A stretch of DNA of 9,313 nt from an uncultured Gammaproteobacteria bacterium (GCA_913049565.1 CAJWZG010000104.1:1-9313), one strand, 5' to 3'. Shown: positions 1-8,162, numbered from the stretch's first letter. The notes: generated from the letters alone by a model not told the origin. Numbers and translations: made by a program.

Positions 1-54
1 GTTCGTTAGGTGATGCGTAATGTAATCTGCTGTTGTTTTTGTGCCGCTGCTCAT
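1..54 (-). CDS. atpB: F1Fo ATP synthase subunit a, N-terminal fragment
   Basis: An ATG at 54 (reverse strand) opens a frame that runs off the left edge after 18 codons, MSSGTKTTADYITHHLTN. The pattern of a short polar leader followed by Y-I-x-H-H-L-T-N is the usual start of gammaproteobacterial subunit a, the membrane subunit that carries protons past the c-ring. Only this cytoplasmic/periplasmic leader is visible; no membrane segment is reached. It starts 15 bp after the atpI stop, which is the normal order of the atp operon. The only Shine-Dalgarno-like bases are AGGA overlapping the atpI stop codon, about 12 nt upstream, so spacing is long. The call rests on the short peptide plus synteny. 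Confidence 0.85.
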   Translation of the reverse strand, partial: MSSGTKTTADYITHHLTN

Positions 55-69
55 CGCGTCTGTGTGTTC

Positions 70-495
70 CTAATTTTGCTCGTTGGGCTTTTGGTGGGCT
101 ACTTTTCGAACCGTTTCTTCCGAAAGCGACAGATCACTAGATCCACTTACTAACACCCAAAAATACGCTCCCTGACCCATAACGATCCCCAGCAAAAACC
201 AGGGGGCTTTAACAGTTCCGGATTCCAAGACCACGGCCATCAGCATGACAGTGCCCGCTACTTTCAACACGCCGTGAACGAGAATACGCGCACCCACGAG
301 CGTGTGCTGACTAGTCCAAGCAAAGTAGGCGCTCGGTACACAGATGCAAAGCACGCCAGCAAGAACGCTCAGACCAGACGATGAGTTAACTGTGCCACTC
401 ACTAAAGTGACGACCATCCCACCCAACAAAAGCTGCTTTTTGACAACCGCCCACGGACTCTCAGTGAGTGTCCTGTCAGCCAGACTTTGTTTCAT
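70..495 (-). CDS. atpI: ATP synthase accessory protein I (AtpI)
   Basis: A small hydrophobic protein of 141 residues from the chosen start. Four membrane segments are apparent at roughly 19-37, 41-60, 73-91 and 99-118, with a charged C-terminal tail. The third segment carries the G/A-R-x-x-x-x-G-x-x-K-V pattern seen in AtpI around its conserved Lys (here K79). AtpI precedes atpB in atp operons and helps assembly or stability of the c-ring and Mg2+ handling; the exact role is still debated. The frame can be opened at 552 (160 residues), but the start at 495 is preferred. It has a GAGAGAA purine run upstream, its length fits the family better, and a promoter sits inside the would-be extension at 518-546. 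The gene is poorly conserved, so the name relies partly on its position between parB and atpB. Confidence 0.82.
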   Translation of the reverse strand: MKQSLADRTLTESPWAVVKKQLLLGGMVVTLVSGTVNSSSGLSVLAGVLCICVPSAYFAWTSQHTLVGARILVHGVLKVAGTVMLMAVVLESGTVKAPWFLLGIVMGQGAYFWVLVSGSSDLSLSEETVRKVAHQKPNEQN

Positions 496-517
496 TCTGA
501 TTCTCTCGGCGGCGCGT

Positions 518-546
518 AGTATAGAGACGGGCTTAACGCCATTCAA
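518..546 (-). promoter_or_regulatory. Sigma70-type promoter of the atp operon
   Basis: Reading the reverse strand, TTGAAT (546-541) is followed after exactly 17 bp by TATACT (523-518), close to the TTGACA/TATAAT consensus with ideal spacing. The expected transcription start is near 511, leaving a leader of about 16 nt before the atpI ATG at 495. It lies just downstream of the parB stop, so atpI and atpB need not depend on read-through from the parAB genes. Predicted from sequence only. Confidence 0.7.
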
Positions 547-564
547 TTGCATTTATAGGAAATA

Positions 565-1473
565 TCATTCGGGTAACTTAACCCTTCGTAGTACTCCGTC
601 TAGCTCTTCGAGGCTGGCATACTTGATGACCATCTCACCGCCACCATTTGTTTTCTGACGAATATGAACACTTGCTCCCAAATGATCCATTAAGCGGCGC
701 TGTAATGCCTGAACGTCGGGGTCATCGCCCCTGGGCGCTTTCGTCGGCTGTTCATCGGTTGATATCATACGCCGCACTAGTCGCTCAGCATCTCGCACCG
801 ATAAGGCGTCTCGAACAATTCGCTCAGCGGCTTGATCCTGAGATACTCCGGCGAGCCCCAGCAACGCCTTGGCATGACCAGCATCTATCGACCCTGCCTC
901 CAGTAATGATCGTGACAGAACACCCAATTTCAGCAGGCGGAGGCTATTTGCAATCGAGACACGGGATTTACCTACAATATCTGCTAGTTGCTGCTGGGTG
1001 AGTTCAAACTCGTGGCGCAACCGCTCTAGCCCGATCGCTTGCTCGAGAATGCCCAATTCTTCCCTTTGAATGTTTTCAACAAGAGCGATAGTTGATGCTT
1101 CTTTATCGGTCACCTCTTTGCGGATAGCGGGGACGCTCGCGAGGTCTGCTAGCTGAGCTGCTCGCCATCGTCGCTCGCCAGCTATCAGTTCGAAGCCGCC
1201 TTGGGCGCGTGTTCGAATCACTATAGGCTGCAGTACCCCCCGCTTACGAATCGACGCTGCTAGCTCTTCAAGAGCCGTTTCATCAAAGTGTCTTCGAGGC
1301 TGATAAGGGCTTCGAACAATATCCTTTACCGCCACGTCTAATAGCGCATTAAACCCTTGTGTCGCTGGAGCCTCGCTTTGCGTTGACGCATCGGCAACAG
1401 ACCGGCTCGCGCGCTTTTGGGTTGTGGTTGAAAGCAGGGCATCAAGGCCTTTGCCCAATCGCGATTTACTCAT
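565..1473 (-). CDS. parB: Chromosome partitioning protein ParB
   Basis: A 302-residue ParB/Spo0J-family protein, the usual length for chromosomal ParB. The N-terminus has the LGKGLDALL signature (6-14). The CTP-binding/nuclease-like domain includes P-Y-Q-P-R-R (56-61) and the GERRWRAAQ box (99-107), followed by LVENIQRE (131-138). A helix-turn-helix lies at about 158-183 (LTQQQLADIVGKSR...). A linker of about 20 residues precedes the C-terminal dimerisation domain. ParB binds parS sites near the origin, loads as a CTP-dependent clamp, and partners ParA to segregate replicated origins. It starts 48 bp after parA, with GGAAAAAG as ribosome binding site. No convincing parS site was found within the window, so the sites it binds must be outside. 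Confidence 0.97.
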   Translation of the reverse strand: MSKSRLGKGLDALLSTTTQKRASRSVADASTQSEAPATQGFNALLDVAVKDIVRSPYQPRRHFDETALEELAASIRKRGVLQPIVIRTRAQGGFELIAGERRWRAAQLADLASVPAIRKEVTDKEASTIALVENIQREELGILEQAIGLERLRHEFELTQQQLADIVGKSRVSIANSLRLLKLGVLSRSLLEAGSIDAGHAKALLGLAGVSQDQAAERIVRDALSVRDAERLVRRMISTDEQPTKAPRGDDPDVQALQRRLMDHLGASVHIRQKTNGGGEMVIKYASLEELDGVLRRVKLPE

Positions 1474-1494
1474 TCTTTTTCCATGAACAGTAGT

Positions 1495-1528
1495 CGGCTA
1501 GCTAACCGGAGGGACAACTGCCTAACCG
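1495..1528. repeat. Imperfect palindrome and direct repeat in the parA-parB gap
   Basis: CGGCTAGCTAACCG (1495-1508) is a 14-bp near-palindrome lying in the 48-bp gap between parA and parB. Its CTAACCG half (1502-1508) is repeated at 1522-1528, 20 bp away, about two helical turns, the second copy overlapping the parA stop codon. In mRNA the palindrome could fold into a short hairpin ahead of parB. Whether it is an operator, an RNA element or chance is not known. Confidence 0.35.
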
Positions 1529-2325
1529 ATTGAATCTTTCTCAGGCCGCGCTAGCTTGCTTGGCATTACGTGCCGTTTTTGCATTTCACTAGCAAGCGCA
1601 AGATACGCCAGCGATCCCCTAGAGCCGCGATCATACATCATCACCGGCAGACCGTGACTTGGAGCTTCGGCTAATCGTACGTTGCGCGGCACCACGGTTC
1701 TGTAAACTTTTTCGCCAAAATATTGAATTAACTGGCGAGATACGTCACGACTAAGCGAGTTGCGCGCGTCGTACATAGTGCGCAGCAAGCCCTCGATTTG
1801 CAGCTCAGGGTTAGCACTGGCTCGTATACCTTCTATTGTATCCAGCAACGCTGATAATCCCTCCAGTGCGTAGTACTCGCACTGCATGGGAACCAGCACT
1901 CCAGTCGCCGAAACCAACGCATTCACGGTCAGAATGTTCAATGACGGCGGACAGTCGATGATCACGTAATCGTAATCTGTGGCGCTGTTTTTAAAATTCG
2001 TATCCATGACAAATTCGCGCCGCTCTACTTGCAAAAGCGCAACCTCCGCGGCTGTTAAATCGATGTTAGACGGCAGCAAATCGTAGCCACCGACCGTTGT
2101 CTTACGAACGACCTCAAGGGCCGCTTCGCCCATAAGCCAATCGTAGCTACTAACAATGAGTTCCTGCTTGTCCTCTCCGCTGCCAGTGGTCGCGTTGCCT
2201 TGTGGGTCCAAGTCTACGAGCAGTACTGTATTGCCTAAGCCGGCCAGCGCTGCGCTTAAGTTAACGCTGGTTGTTGTTTTTCCAACACCGCCTTTTTGGT
2301 TTGCAATCGCTATAATTTTCTTCAC
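1522..2325 (-). CDS. parA: Chromosome partitioning ATPase ParA
   Basis: A 267-residue ParA/Soj/MinD-type ATPase without the N-terminal DNA-binding extension of plasmid type Ia ParA, which points to the chromosomal form. The deviant Walker A KGGVGKTT is at 11-18, DLDPQGNA at 38-45 (Walker A') and VIIDCPPS at 121-128 (Walker B). The family-typical PRNVRLAEAPSHGLP lies in the C-terminal third. ATP-bound dimers coat the nucleoid and are released by ParB, driving origin segregation. The start is GTG at 2325: Walker A begins only ten residues later, so a later start is not possible. Upstream there is only a weak GGGT as ribosome binding site. The 52-bp gap from rsmG holds a small hairpin and an AT-rich TATATA stretch. 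parB follows directly. Confidence 0.97.
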   Translation of the reverse strand: MKKIIAIANQKGGVGKTTTSVNLSAALAGLGNTVLLVDLDPQGNATTGSGEDKQELIVSSYDWLMGEAALEVVRKTTVGGYDLLPSNIDLTAAEVALLQVERREFVMDTNFKNSATDYDYVIIDCPPSLNILTVNALVSATGVLVPMQCEYYALEGLSALLDTIEGIRASANPELQIEGLLRTMYDARNSLSRDVSRQLIQYFGEKVYRTVVPRNVRLAEAPSHGLPVMMYDRGSRGSLAYLALASEMQKRHVMPSKLARPEKDSIG

Positions 2326-2346
2326 ATTATTACCCGATATATAGAG

Positions 2347-2363
2347 AGCGGCTTGAGACCGCT
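2347..2363 (-). other. Small hairpin between rsmG and parA
   Basis: AGCGG (2347-2351) and CCGCT (2359-2363) form a 5-bp GC-rich stem, six with a G-U pair, around a short loop, just downstream of the rsmG stop. No T-run follows on the transcribed strand, so it is not a typical intrinsic terminator. It may be a weak attenuator or an mRNA-processing hairpin before the weakly initiated parA. Confidence 0.35.
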
Positions 2364-2377
2364 GCAGTGCCTAGGAC

Positions 2378-3004
2378 CTATTTAGCAACCATTTGCAAAT
2401 AGTGCGTCGCGGCAATGCCAGGCACGGTATATGGCACTTCTTTTAAATTAAGTGATTGAGATTTTCGCATCGCTGCCCCCCTCAAATCGACATCGTCCCT
2501 GGCCATTTGATCTGTTGCTGCGATCACATGGCTATAGACAATAAGCTGTCCTTTCGGTGATAAGCGCGCGGACATCAAAGGCCACAATTGATTTATGGGT
2601 GTTACCGCCCTTGCAACTATCGTATCGAAGCATTCTGTGTTGTCGGCTTGATCTGTGTCTTGCATATCACGCTCAACTACGCGCACATTTTGCAAGCCGA
2701 GTTCCCGGCAAACCATCTGTAAAAATCGGATCCGTTTCGACATTCGCTCCCAAAGTGTGACCGTCGTTTCAGGCATCGCAATGGCGAGGGGTATGCCTGG
2801 TAAACCCGGGCCGCTACCAACATCCAGCAACGTTTTACCGGCCAGAAAGGGGCGAGAAGCCAAGCTATCTAGCAAATGACGTGCATCCAATCGGCGAATA
2901 TCCGCTCGTGACACCAGGTTGACGGATCTGTTCCACTTTTCGATTAGCTCACCGTAACTCGCAAGTTGGTCTGCTTGATTTTCCTTAAGCTCAACCCCCA
3001 TCAC
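2378..3004 (-). CDS. rsmG: 16S rRNA (guanine-527-N7)-methyltransferase RsmG (GidB)
   Basis: A 208-residue protein, matching the family length of about 207. The N-terminal helix bundle includes W-N-x-x-x-N-L (24-30) and HLLDSL (43-48). The Rossmann fold has the SAM-binding glycine loop DVGSGPGLPG (61-70). The conserved V-A-R-A-V strand with R132 follows at 130-134. RsmG uses S-adenosylmethionine to make m7G527 in the 530 loop of 16S rRNA; loss of it gives low-level streptomycin resistance in several bacteria. The frame opens with GTG-ATG: GTG at 3004 is annotated, but ATG at 3001 is equally possible, and AAGGG upstream suits either. It lies 35 bp after mnmG and 52 bp before parA, the usual neighbourhood. 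Confidence 0.96.
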   Translation of the reverse strand: MMGVELKENQADQLASYGELIEKWNRSVNLVSRADIRRLDARHLLDSLASRPFLAGKTLLDVGSGPGLPGIPLAIAMPETTVTLWERMSKRIRFLQMVCRELGLQNVRVVERDMQDTDQADNTECFDTIVARAVTPINQLWPLMSARLSPKGQLIVYSHVIAATDQMARDDVDLRGAAMRKSQSLNLKEVPYTVPGIAATHYLQMVAK

Positions 3005-3039
3005 TGCGGCACCCTTAGAGAGCTGTAAACTCCGGCCTG

Positions 3040-4917
3040 TCAGGATGCAACCGCCGCGCTATGCGCCTTAGCATGCACCAACAATATGGATAGGGCCGCT
3101 GGCGTCATGCCCGGTATTCTCGCGGCTCGGGCCAACGAATCTGGGCGGTGGTGGTCAAGTTTTTGGCGTAGCTCATTAGATAACCCGTCGATCTGCAGAA
3201 AATTTAGCTCTTCAGGGATATGCAAGCCTTCGTGTCGGCGGATTTTCTCTATCTCGTCATCTTGACGCTTAATGTATCCAGCGTATTTGGTCTCTATTTC
3301 AAATTGCTCTAGAGCTTTGAAACCTATCTCCTCATCAATGTCGAGCTGCAGCGCTCTGGCAAGATCGATCGCGTTGATCTCCGGGCGCCTTAGGCACTCT
3401 TCGACTGTCACTTCTCTGCGAAGTTTTAGGCCAAGCGCGCGAGATAAGTCTGTGTCAGGAAAAACTTTCTTTAATGCTAAATCTTTTCCAACAGCGGCAA
3501 GCTTGCGCATCTTCGAGTCAAAAAAGGATTTTCGTTCGTCGCCAATCAAACCTAATTCTAAGCCCTTGGGTAACAAACGCTGATCTGCATTATCTTGGCG
3601 CAATCTAAGCCTAAATTCGGCTCGACTGGTGAACATGCGATAAGGCTCAGTTGTTCCTAGGTGGATTAGGTCGTCAATCATTACGCCGATATAGGCTTCA
3701 TCTCGTCGGGGTTGCCACGCTGGTTTTCCCTGTGCTTTGCAGGCCGCATTTATTCCGGCAAGGAGGCCTTGCGCCGCGGCCTCTTCATATCCCGTTGTGC
3801 CGTTAATTTGACCCGCAAAGAACAGTCCAGCTAAAGCCTTTGTTTCAAGAGAATGCTGTAAATCGCGTGGATCAAAATAATCGTATTCGATTGCGTAGCC
3901 CGGCCTTGATATGTGGGCGTCGTGAAATCCTACCATGGAGCGGACAAACTCCAGCTGTACAGAAAACGGTAAGCTGGTTGAAATGCCATTTGGATAAAGC
4001 TCTGTGGTGTTAAGACCTTCGGGCTCTATAAAAATTTGATGGCTGCTCCTGTCGGCGAATCGCACCACCTTGTCTTCAATGCTTGGGCAATATCTTGGGC
4101 CAACACCTTCAATATTGCCGCTATACATCGCGCTAAGCGCCAGATTATCGCGAATAATGCTGTGGGTGGCTTCGTTAGTGTAGGTGATATGGCAGTGCAC
4201 TTGTTCGGGGTGATCGGCTCGACGACTTAGCTGCGACATAACTGGCCGCGGGCTATCTCCGGGCTGATATTCCAGTTGGGAAAAATCTACAGAACGGCCA
4301 TCGATACGGGGCGGAGTACCAGTTTTCAATCTCCCCACACGGAACGGTAATGCCCTCAATCGTTCCGCCAATGCATTGGCAGGGGCATCTCCGGCCCGTC
4401 CACCCGGGTGTTGTTCATGACCGATGTGAATTTTGCCACCTAAAAAGGTACCGGTCGTAAGCACTACGCTGGATGCGCGGAACACCAAGCCCATCTGGGT
4501 TTCGCAGCCGACAACACGATCTCCTTCAACCACCAAATCAACAACGGATTGTTGAAATAGCGAAAGGTTGGGCTGGTGCTCCAATACTTCGCGCACCGCA
4601 TTTTTGTACAAGGCTCGATCTGCTTGTGCTCGAGTCGCTCTAACTGCAGGGCCTTTACTGGCGTTTAATACACGAAAATGGATGCCTGCCTGATCAGTCG
4701 CGCGCGCCATCACCCCATCGAGAGCATCAATCTCGGCGACGAGATGACTTTTACCGATACCACCGATGGCGGGATTACACGACATTTGGCCGATGGTTTC
4801 GATGTTTTGGGTGAGCAGCAATGTTCTCGATCCCATTCGGGCCGCTGCTGCTGCTGCCTCAGTACCCGCGTGTCCCCCACCGATGACGATGACATCAAAA
4901 TGTTCTGGAAAATCCAT
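3040..4917 (-). CDS. mnmG: tRNA uridine-5-carboxymethylaminomethyl modification enzyme MnmG (GidA)
   Basis: A 625-residue protein, near the usual 629. The FAD-binding Rossmann motif [10 protein letters not shown] lies near residue 13 and SCNPAIGG at 46-53 contains C47. [10 protein letters not shown] (152-161) and [10 protein letters not shown] (195-204) are intact. The second conserved cysteine, C277, is in [10 protein letters not shown]. The end of the FAD domain, [19 protein letters not shown], is followed by the helical C-terminal domain that contacts MnmE and tRNA. With MnmE it adds the carboxymethylaminomethyl group at C5 of wobble U34 in tRNAs, using methylene-tetrahydrofolate, glycine, FAD and GTP hydrolysis. 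No clear ribosome binding site precedes the ATG. The 92-bp gap upstream contains a TATACT hexamer that may be a promoter. Confidence 0.98.
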   Translation of the reverse strand: MDFPEHFDVIVIGGGHAGTEAAAAAARMGSRTLLLTQNIETIGQMSCNPAIGGIGKSHLVAEIDALDGVMARATDQAGIHFRVLNASKGPAVRATRAQADRALYKNAVREVLEHQPNLSLFQQSVVDLVVEGDRVVGCETQMGLVFRASSVVLTTGTFLGGKIHIGHEQHPGGRAGDAPANALAERLRALPFRVGRLKTGTPPRIDGRSVDFSQLEYQPGDSPRPVMSQLSRRADHPEQVHCHITYTNEATHSIIRDNLALSAMYSGNIEGVGPRYCPSIEDKVVRFADRSSHQIFIEPEGLNTTELYPNGISTSLPFSVQLEFVRSMVGFHDAHISRPGYAIEYDYFDPRDLQHSLETKALAGLFFAGQINGTTGYEEAAAQGLLAGINAACKAQGKPAWQPRRDEAYIGVMIDDLIHLGTTEPYRMFTSRAEFRLRLRQDNADQRLLPKGLELGLIGDERKSFFDSKMRKLAAVGKDLALKKVFPDTDLSRALGLKLRREVTVEECLRRPEINAIDLARALQLDIDEEIGFKALEQFEIETKYAGYIKRQDDEIEKIRRHEGLHIPEELNFLQIDGLSNELRQKLDHHRPDSLARAARIPGMTPAALSILLVHAKAHSAAVAS

Positions 4918-4948
4918 AGGCGAACACGGCTTTTAAACGAGGCCCATT

Positions 4949-4954
4949 AGTATA
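4949..4954 (-). promoter_or_regulatory. Possible -10 element upstream of mnmG
   Basis: TATACT on the reverse strand, in the 92-bp mnmE-mnmG gap, about 32 nt before the mnmG ATG. The surrounding 11 bases TCTCTATACTA are identical to those of the atp promoter. The matching -35 position reads CTTTCC, a poor fit, so if active it would need an activator or be weak. Low confidence. Confidence 0.3.
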
Positions 4955-4993
4955 GAGAGATGGGTTGGGAAGGAAAGCGTCGAATCTATAAGG

Positions 4994-5011
4994 AAGCCTT
5001 TGATCTGGCTT
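4994..5011 (-). other. Short hairpin at the mnmE stop
   Basis: AAGCC (4994-4998) and GGCTT (5007-5011) make a 5-bp stem with an 8-nt loop that overlaps the mnmE stop codon. It is followed in the transcript by CCUUAUAG rather than a U-run. At most a weak terminator or processing site. Confidence 0.25.
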
Positions 5012-6416
5012 ACTTCCCGATGCAAAAGGTCGCGAATATCTCTCCCAACAGATCATCAGGTGTCATGGTGCCGACAATCTCTCCCAGTGTTTGATGAGCG
5101 AGCAAACAATCTTCGGCCACCAGTTCCGGCCCTGCATTCTCATGCAACGCTGTCATAGCTTGCTGCAACAAATCGATGGTTTTTGATAGCGCATCAACAT
5201 GTCTAGCACGAGCACTAAAAGCGGTAGAACTGTTATCAGTGTAGCCGCTATACACAAGTGAAGTGGCAAACTCCTGCAGACCTTCGCCCGTTTTCGCAGA
5301 CACCAGATGAACTGATCCGCCCGCTTTGCTACTTACGGCCGGTTGCGCCAAGTCACTTTTATTGATAACCACGTGTAGGCGTTCTGCTAACTTCGATAGT
5401 TGATTTTCGCTTTGGTAGTCGAGAGTTTGTGCGATCACTTTATCTAAAACGTAAGGCTTCTCATCGTCATCCGCCAATGCCATGGCGCTGATCAGTTCTG
5501 TTGACGAAACAATCAAGGCGACGTAATCCGCGTCTAGTGCCTGCTGCCGCGCTCTTTCTACACCGATCCGCTCAACTTCATCGGTGGTTGATCTTAAGCC
5601 TGCGGTATCAATCAACCGCAGCGGTACTCCCTCTACGACAACATCTACTTTTAGCAGGTCGCGAGTGGTACCGGGTACGTTAGTGACAATTGCGGCCTCT
5701 TCGCCTGCTAATGCGTTCAGCAGACTAGACTTTCCTACATTTGGCTCACCAACCAGTGCGACGCATATCCCTTGGCTCAGCCGTCGTCCCTGTTCCGCTT
5801 GAACTAATAGCCCATGAGCGTCACTGATTAGTTTGGTCAAATTTTCGGCAACATGCGCCTGCGCTAGTATTTCTATGTCTTCTTCAGGAAAGTCGATAGC
5901 TGCTTCAATTTCAATTCGCACCTTTAATAATCGATCTGCAAGTTTCGTTATGTGTTTCGAAAAGGTTCCTGATAGTGATGCACGCGCAGCGCGTGCCGCG
6001 GATTTTGATTTCGCGCTAATCAGGTCGGCTATCGCTTCTGCTTGGACTAAATCCAATTTCCCATTCAGGAAAGCTCTTTCACTGAATTCACCCGGACGAG
6101 CGAGGCGAGCGCCGAAATCGATAAGAACTTGCAGTATCGTTTGCAGAACAAACGGACTTCCGTGCCCCTGTATTTCAACCACATCCTCACCAGTGAAAGA
6201 ATTAGGCCCGGGAAAGTAGACGACAATACCATCGTCTAATGTTTGTCCTTCGTAGGTGAACTGACTGTAGTGGGCTTTTCGAGGCTGCAACGCAGTAGCA
6301 AGTAGCTGTTGAGCCGCAGGCCTGGCAGCTTCGCCTGAAAGACGAATGATCCCGACCCCTCCCTCACCGGGTGGAGTGGCGATAGCACAAATCAAATCAG
6401 TATCTAATCCAGCCAC
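5010..6416 (-). CDS. mnmE: tRNA modification GTPase MnmE (TrmE)
   Basis: A 468-residue protein; E. coli MnmE has 454. The N-terminal tetrahydrofolate-binding domain starts with DTDLICAIATPPGEGG. A helical domain surrounds the inserted G domain: G1 GEPNVGKS (223-230, with the K+-coordinating N226), switch I TNVPGTTRD (245-253), G3 DTAG (270-273), catalytic E282, G4 NKSD (352-355) and G5 SAK (373-375). The C-terminal CIGK box (465-468) is intact. GTP-driven, K+-dependent dimerisation of the G domains drives U34 tRNA modification together with MnmG, encoded next. Start is GTG at 6416; the conserved N-terminus excludes a later start, and only a weak GUGAG precedes it. About 15 extra residues sit between E282 and G4. 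It starts 33 bp after yidC. Confidence 0.98.
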   Translation of the reverse strand: MAGLDTDLICAIATPPGEGGVGIIRLSGEAARPAAQQLLATALQPRKAHYSQFTYEGQTLDDGIVVYFPGPNSFTGEDVVEIQGHGSPFVLQTILQVLIDFGARLARPGEFSERAFLNGKLDLVQAEAIADLISAKSKSAARAARASLSGTFSKHITKLADRLLKVRIEIEAAIDFPEEDIEILAQAHVAENLTKLISDAHGLLVQAEQGRRLSQGICVALVGEPNVGKSSLLNALAGEEAAIVTNVPGTTRDLLKVDVVVEGVPLRLIDTAGLRSTTDEVERIGVERARQQALDADYVALIVSSTELISAMALADDDEKPYVLDKVIAQTLDYQSENQLSKLAERLHVVINKSDLAQPAVSSKAGGSVHLVSAKTGEGLQEFATSLVYSGYTDNSSTAFSARARHVDALSKTIDLLQQAMTALHENAGPELVAEDCLLAHQTLGEIVGTMTPDDLLGEIFATFCIGK

Positions 6417-6449
6417 TGCGCTGCGCTCACTATGAAAAGGTGGATTTCG

Positions 6450-8147
6450 CTACTTGGACTTAGCTGCTTGCTCTTTATCGACCTTTCGATATACATAGGT
6501 TTGTTGTCCCAGCGACAGCAAGTTGTTAATCAACCAGTACAAAACTAGGCCGGCCGGGAAGAACAAAAATAGTACTGTGAACATAATCGGCATCAGCTTC
6601 ATGATCCGTACTTGCATTGGGTCGCCGACCTGTGGGTTCATTGCTTGCATCAGATAGGTGCTCGCTCCCATAAGCAGCGGCAGAATGAAGTAGGGGTCCA
6701 TTGCCGCAAGGTCATTGATCCAAAAAATAAACGGCGCTTGACGCAACTCTACAGATTCCAGTAACACCCAATAGAGAGCAATAAAAACAGGCATAGGCAA
6801 CAACATTGGCAAACAGCTGCCCAAAGGGTTTGCTCCTTCTTTCTGATAAAGGGCCATCATTTCTTTCGAGAGTTTTTCTCGGTCATTCGCATATCGTTCC
6901 TGCAAGCGCTTCATGGCAGGTGCCACCCTTCTCATGTTTGCCATAGACCTATAGCCTTTGGCAGAAAATCCTGCGAGCAACGCTTTGACGAGCAGGGTGA
7001 GTAATATGATTGCAGCTCCCCAGTTACCAACTAAATCATGGAAAAAGGTGAGAGCTTTAAAGAGCGGTATTGCGATCCACCAGAGAAAACCGTAATCCAC
7101 AGTAAGATTCAGATATGGCGCTATCTTTTCCAGTTGCACTTGATCTTTTGGTCCCGCGTAAAAGCCCGCCTGCCAACTACCCGTTTGTCCGGGAGCAACT
7201 GTTTGGTTCGGTCCAGTGAAGCCAAAAAGATAAAAACCATCCGTTGTTTTGGTAGCTCGGTAGTTTGTTGTTTGATCGGGTTGGGCTACCCAAGCTGTTA
7301 AAAAATAATGTTGTAAAAACGCAATCCAGCCGCCTTGGGTATTCGCCTTAAACTCGCCTTCATCTAAATCGTTAAAGTCCACTTTTTCGTAGTTATTTTC
7401 AGGTGTTGTCAACGCGCCACCAAGATATGGAGATGGGGCAAGAGGCACTGTTTCATCGGTCGAAGGCGGCATGCGATCGCGCTTAATCTGCGAGAGTAAA
7501 CGCATGGTCTTAGGTTGCTGGCTTTGATTTTGAACGTCATATCTCATCCCAACGAGATAACTGTCAGACTCAAACGAAAATACCTTGGTGACTTTTGCTC
7601 CATCAACGGTGGCTCTCAAAACGATGTCTCCACCATCATCAAGCACTAACTTGTTTGCCGAAGCACTAAATAGGGGACGTTGTCCGCTTTGATCGATACC
7701 GTCAGGGCCAATTAATGCGCTTTGCGCTACATAGACGTGGGAATCACTCCTATCCATTAGCAAAAACGGCGTATCTGGTTGATCCAAAGAGACCGGGTAA
7801 GTCGGTAACTGAACTCGCACGATATCGCCGCCTAGGAGATCTATCCAAATTTGAAGCACCGATGTCTCGACCTTCAGGAGGCGGTTAGGGTTTACGTTTT
7901 CTGATGTAACGAGCGAATCATCTACTTCTGGCGTAGGCGGTATGCCGGTTTCAGCTACGCTAAACTCTTTCAAGGTCGTTGTTTGACTGGGTGTCACATT
8001 CGCTTGCGGCGATGTTAATGGCGCGTCGCTGTAGACAGTAGGAGATTTGGCCGCCGCCATATCTTCGTTCCAAGCAAGAATTAGCAGATAGGCAACAGCT
8101 GCCATACCAATTAGAAGAACTATTCTTTGAATTTCAGGAGGTAACAT
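6450..8147 (-). CDS. yidC: Membrane protein insertase YidC (Oxa1 family)
   Basis: A 565-residue long-form YidC of Gram-negative bacteria. A signal-anchor segment lies at about 8-25. Next come a Ser/Thr/Pro-rich stretch (30-75), the periplasmic beta-sandwich domain (to about 345) and the conserved insertase core. The core holds TM segments at about 352-373, 376-395, 445-467, 484-503 and 518-545. The cytoplasmic hairpin between them includes M-R-R-V-A-P-A-M-K and KEMMALYQKEG-NPLG. LESVELRQAPFIFWINDL is a strong family signature. K388 occupies the position of the E. coli groove arginine R366, as in Pseudomonas. YidC inserts membrane proteins alone or with SecYEG, including ATP synthase subunits encoded at the far end of this window. 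ATG start, with GGGATTGAG upstream, 15 bp after yidD. Confidence 0.98.
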   Translation of the reverse strand: MLPPEIQRIVLLIGMAAVAYLLILAWNEDMAAAKSPTVYSDAPLTSPQANVTPSQTTTLKEFSVAETGIPPTPEVDDSLVTSENVNPNRLLKVETSVLQIWIDLLGGDIVRVQLPTYPVSLDQPDTPFLLMDRSDSHVYVAQSALIGPDGIDQSGQRPLFSASANKLVLDDGGDIVLRATVDGAKVTKVFSFESDSYLVGMRYDVQNQSQQPKTMRLLSQIKRDRMPPSTDETVPLAPSPYLGGALTTPENNYEKVDFNDLDEGEFKANTQGGWIAFLQHYFLTAWVAQPDQTTNYRATKTTDGFYLFGFTGPNQTVAPGQTGSWQAGFYAGPKDQVQLEKIAPYLNLTVDYGFLWWIAIPLFKALTFFHDLVGNWGAAIILLTLLVKALLAGFSAKGYRSMANMRRVAPAMKRLQERYANDREKLSKEMMALYQKEGANPLGSCLPMLLPMPVFIALYWVLLESVELRQAPFIFWINDLAAMDPYFILPLLMGASTYLMQAMNPQVGDPMQVRIMKLMPIMFTVLFLFFPAGLVLYWLINNLLSLGQQTYVYRKVDKEQAAKSK

Positions 8148-8162
8148 CGACTCAATCCCTGG

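Noticed and set aside
2347..2363. Intrinsic terminator between rsmG and parA
   Set aside because: The stem is short and no T-run follows, so it is recorded only as a small hairpin.
2926..2941. Possible parS half-site TGTTCCAC in rsmG
   Set aside because: Only the left half matches TGTTCCACGTGGAACA; the right half is essentially random. CACGTG at about 5370 also lacks the flanking bases. No acceptable parS was found.
344..6219. Several plus-strand open frames of 60-130 codons
   Set aside because: Each lies antisense to a well-supported conserved gene (parB, rsmG, mnmG, mnmE, atpI) and shows low-complexity, Ser/Arg-rich products typical of shadow frames.
6984..6986. Lysine replacing the E. 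coli YidC groove arginine (K388 for R366)
   Set aside because: Lysine is also found here in Pseudomonas YidC and a positive charge is kept, so it is normal variation.
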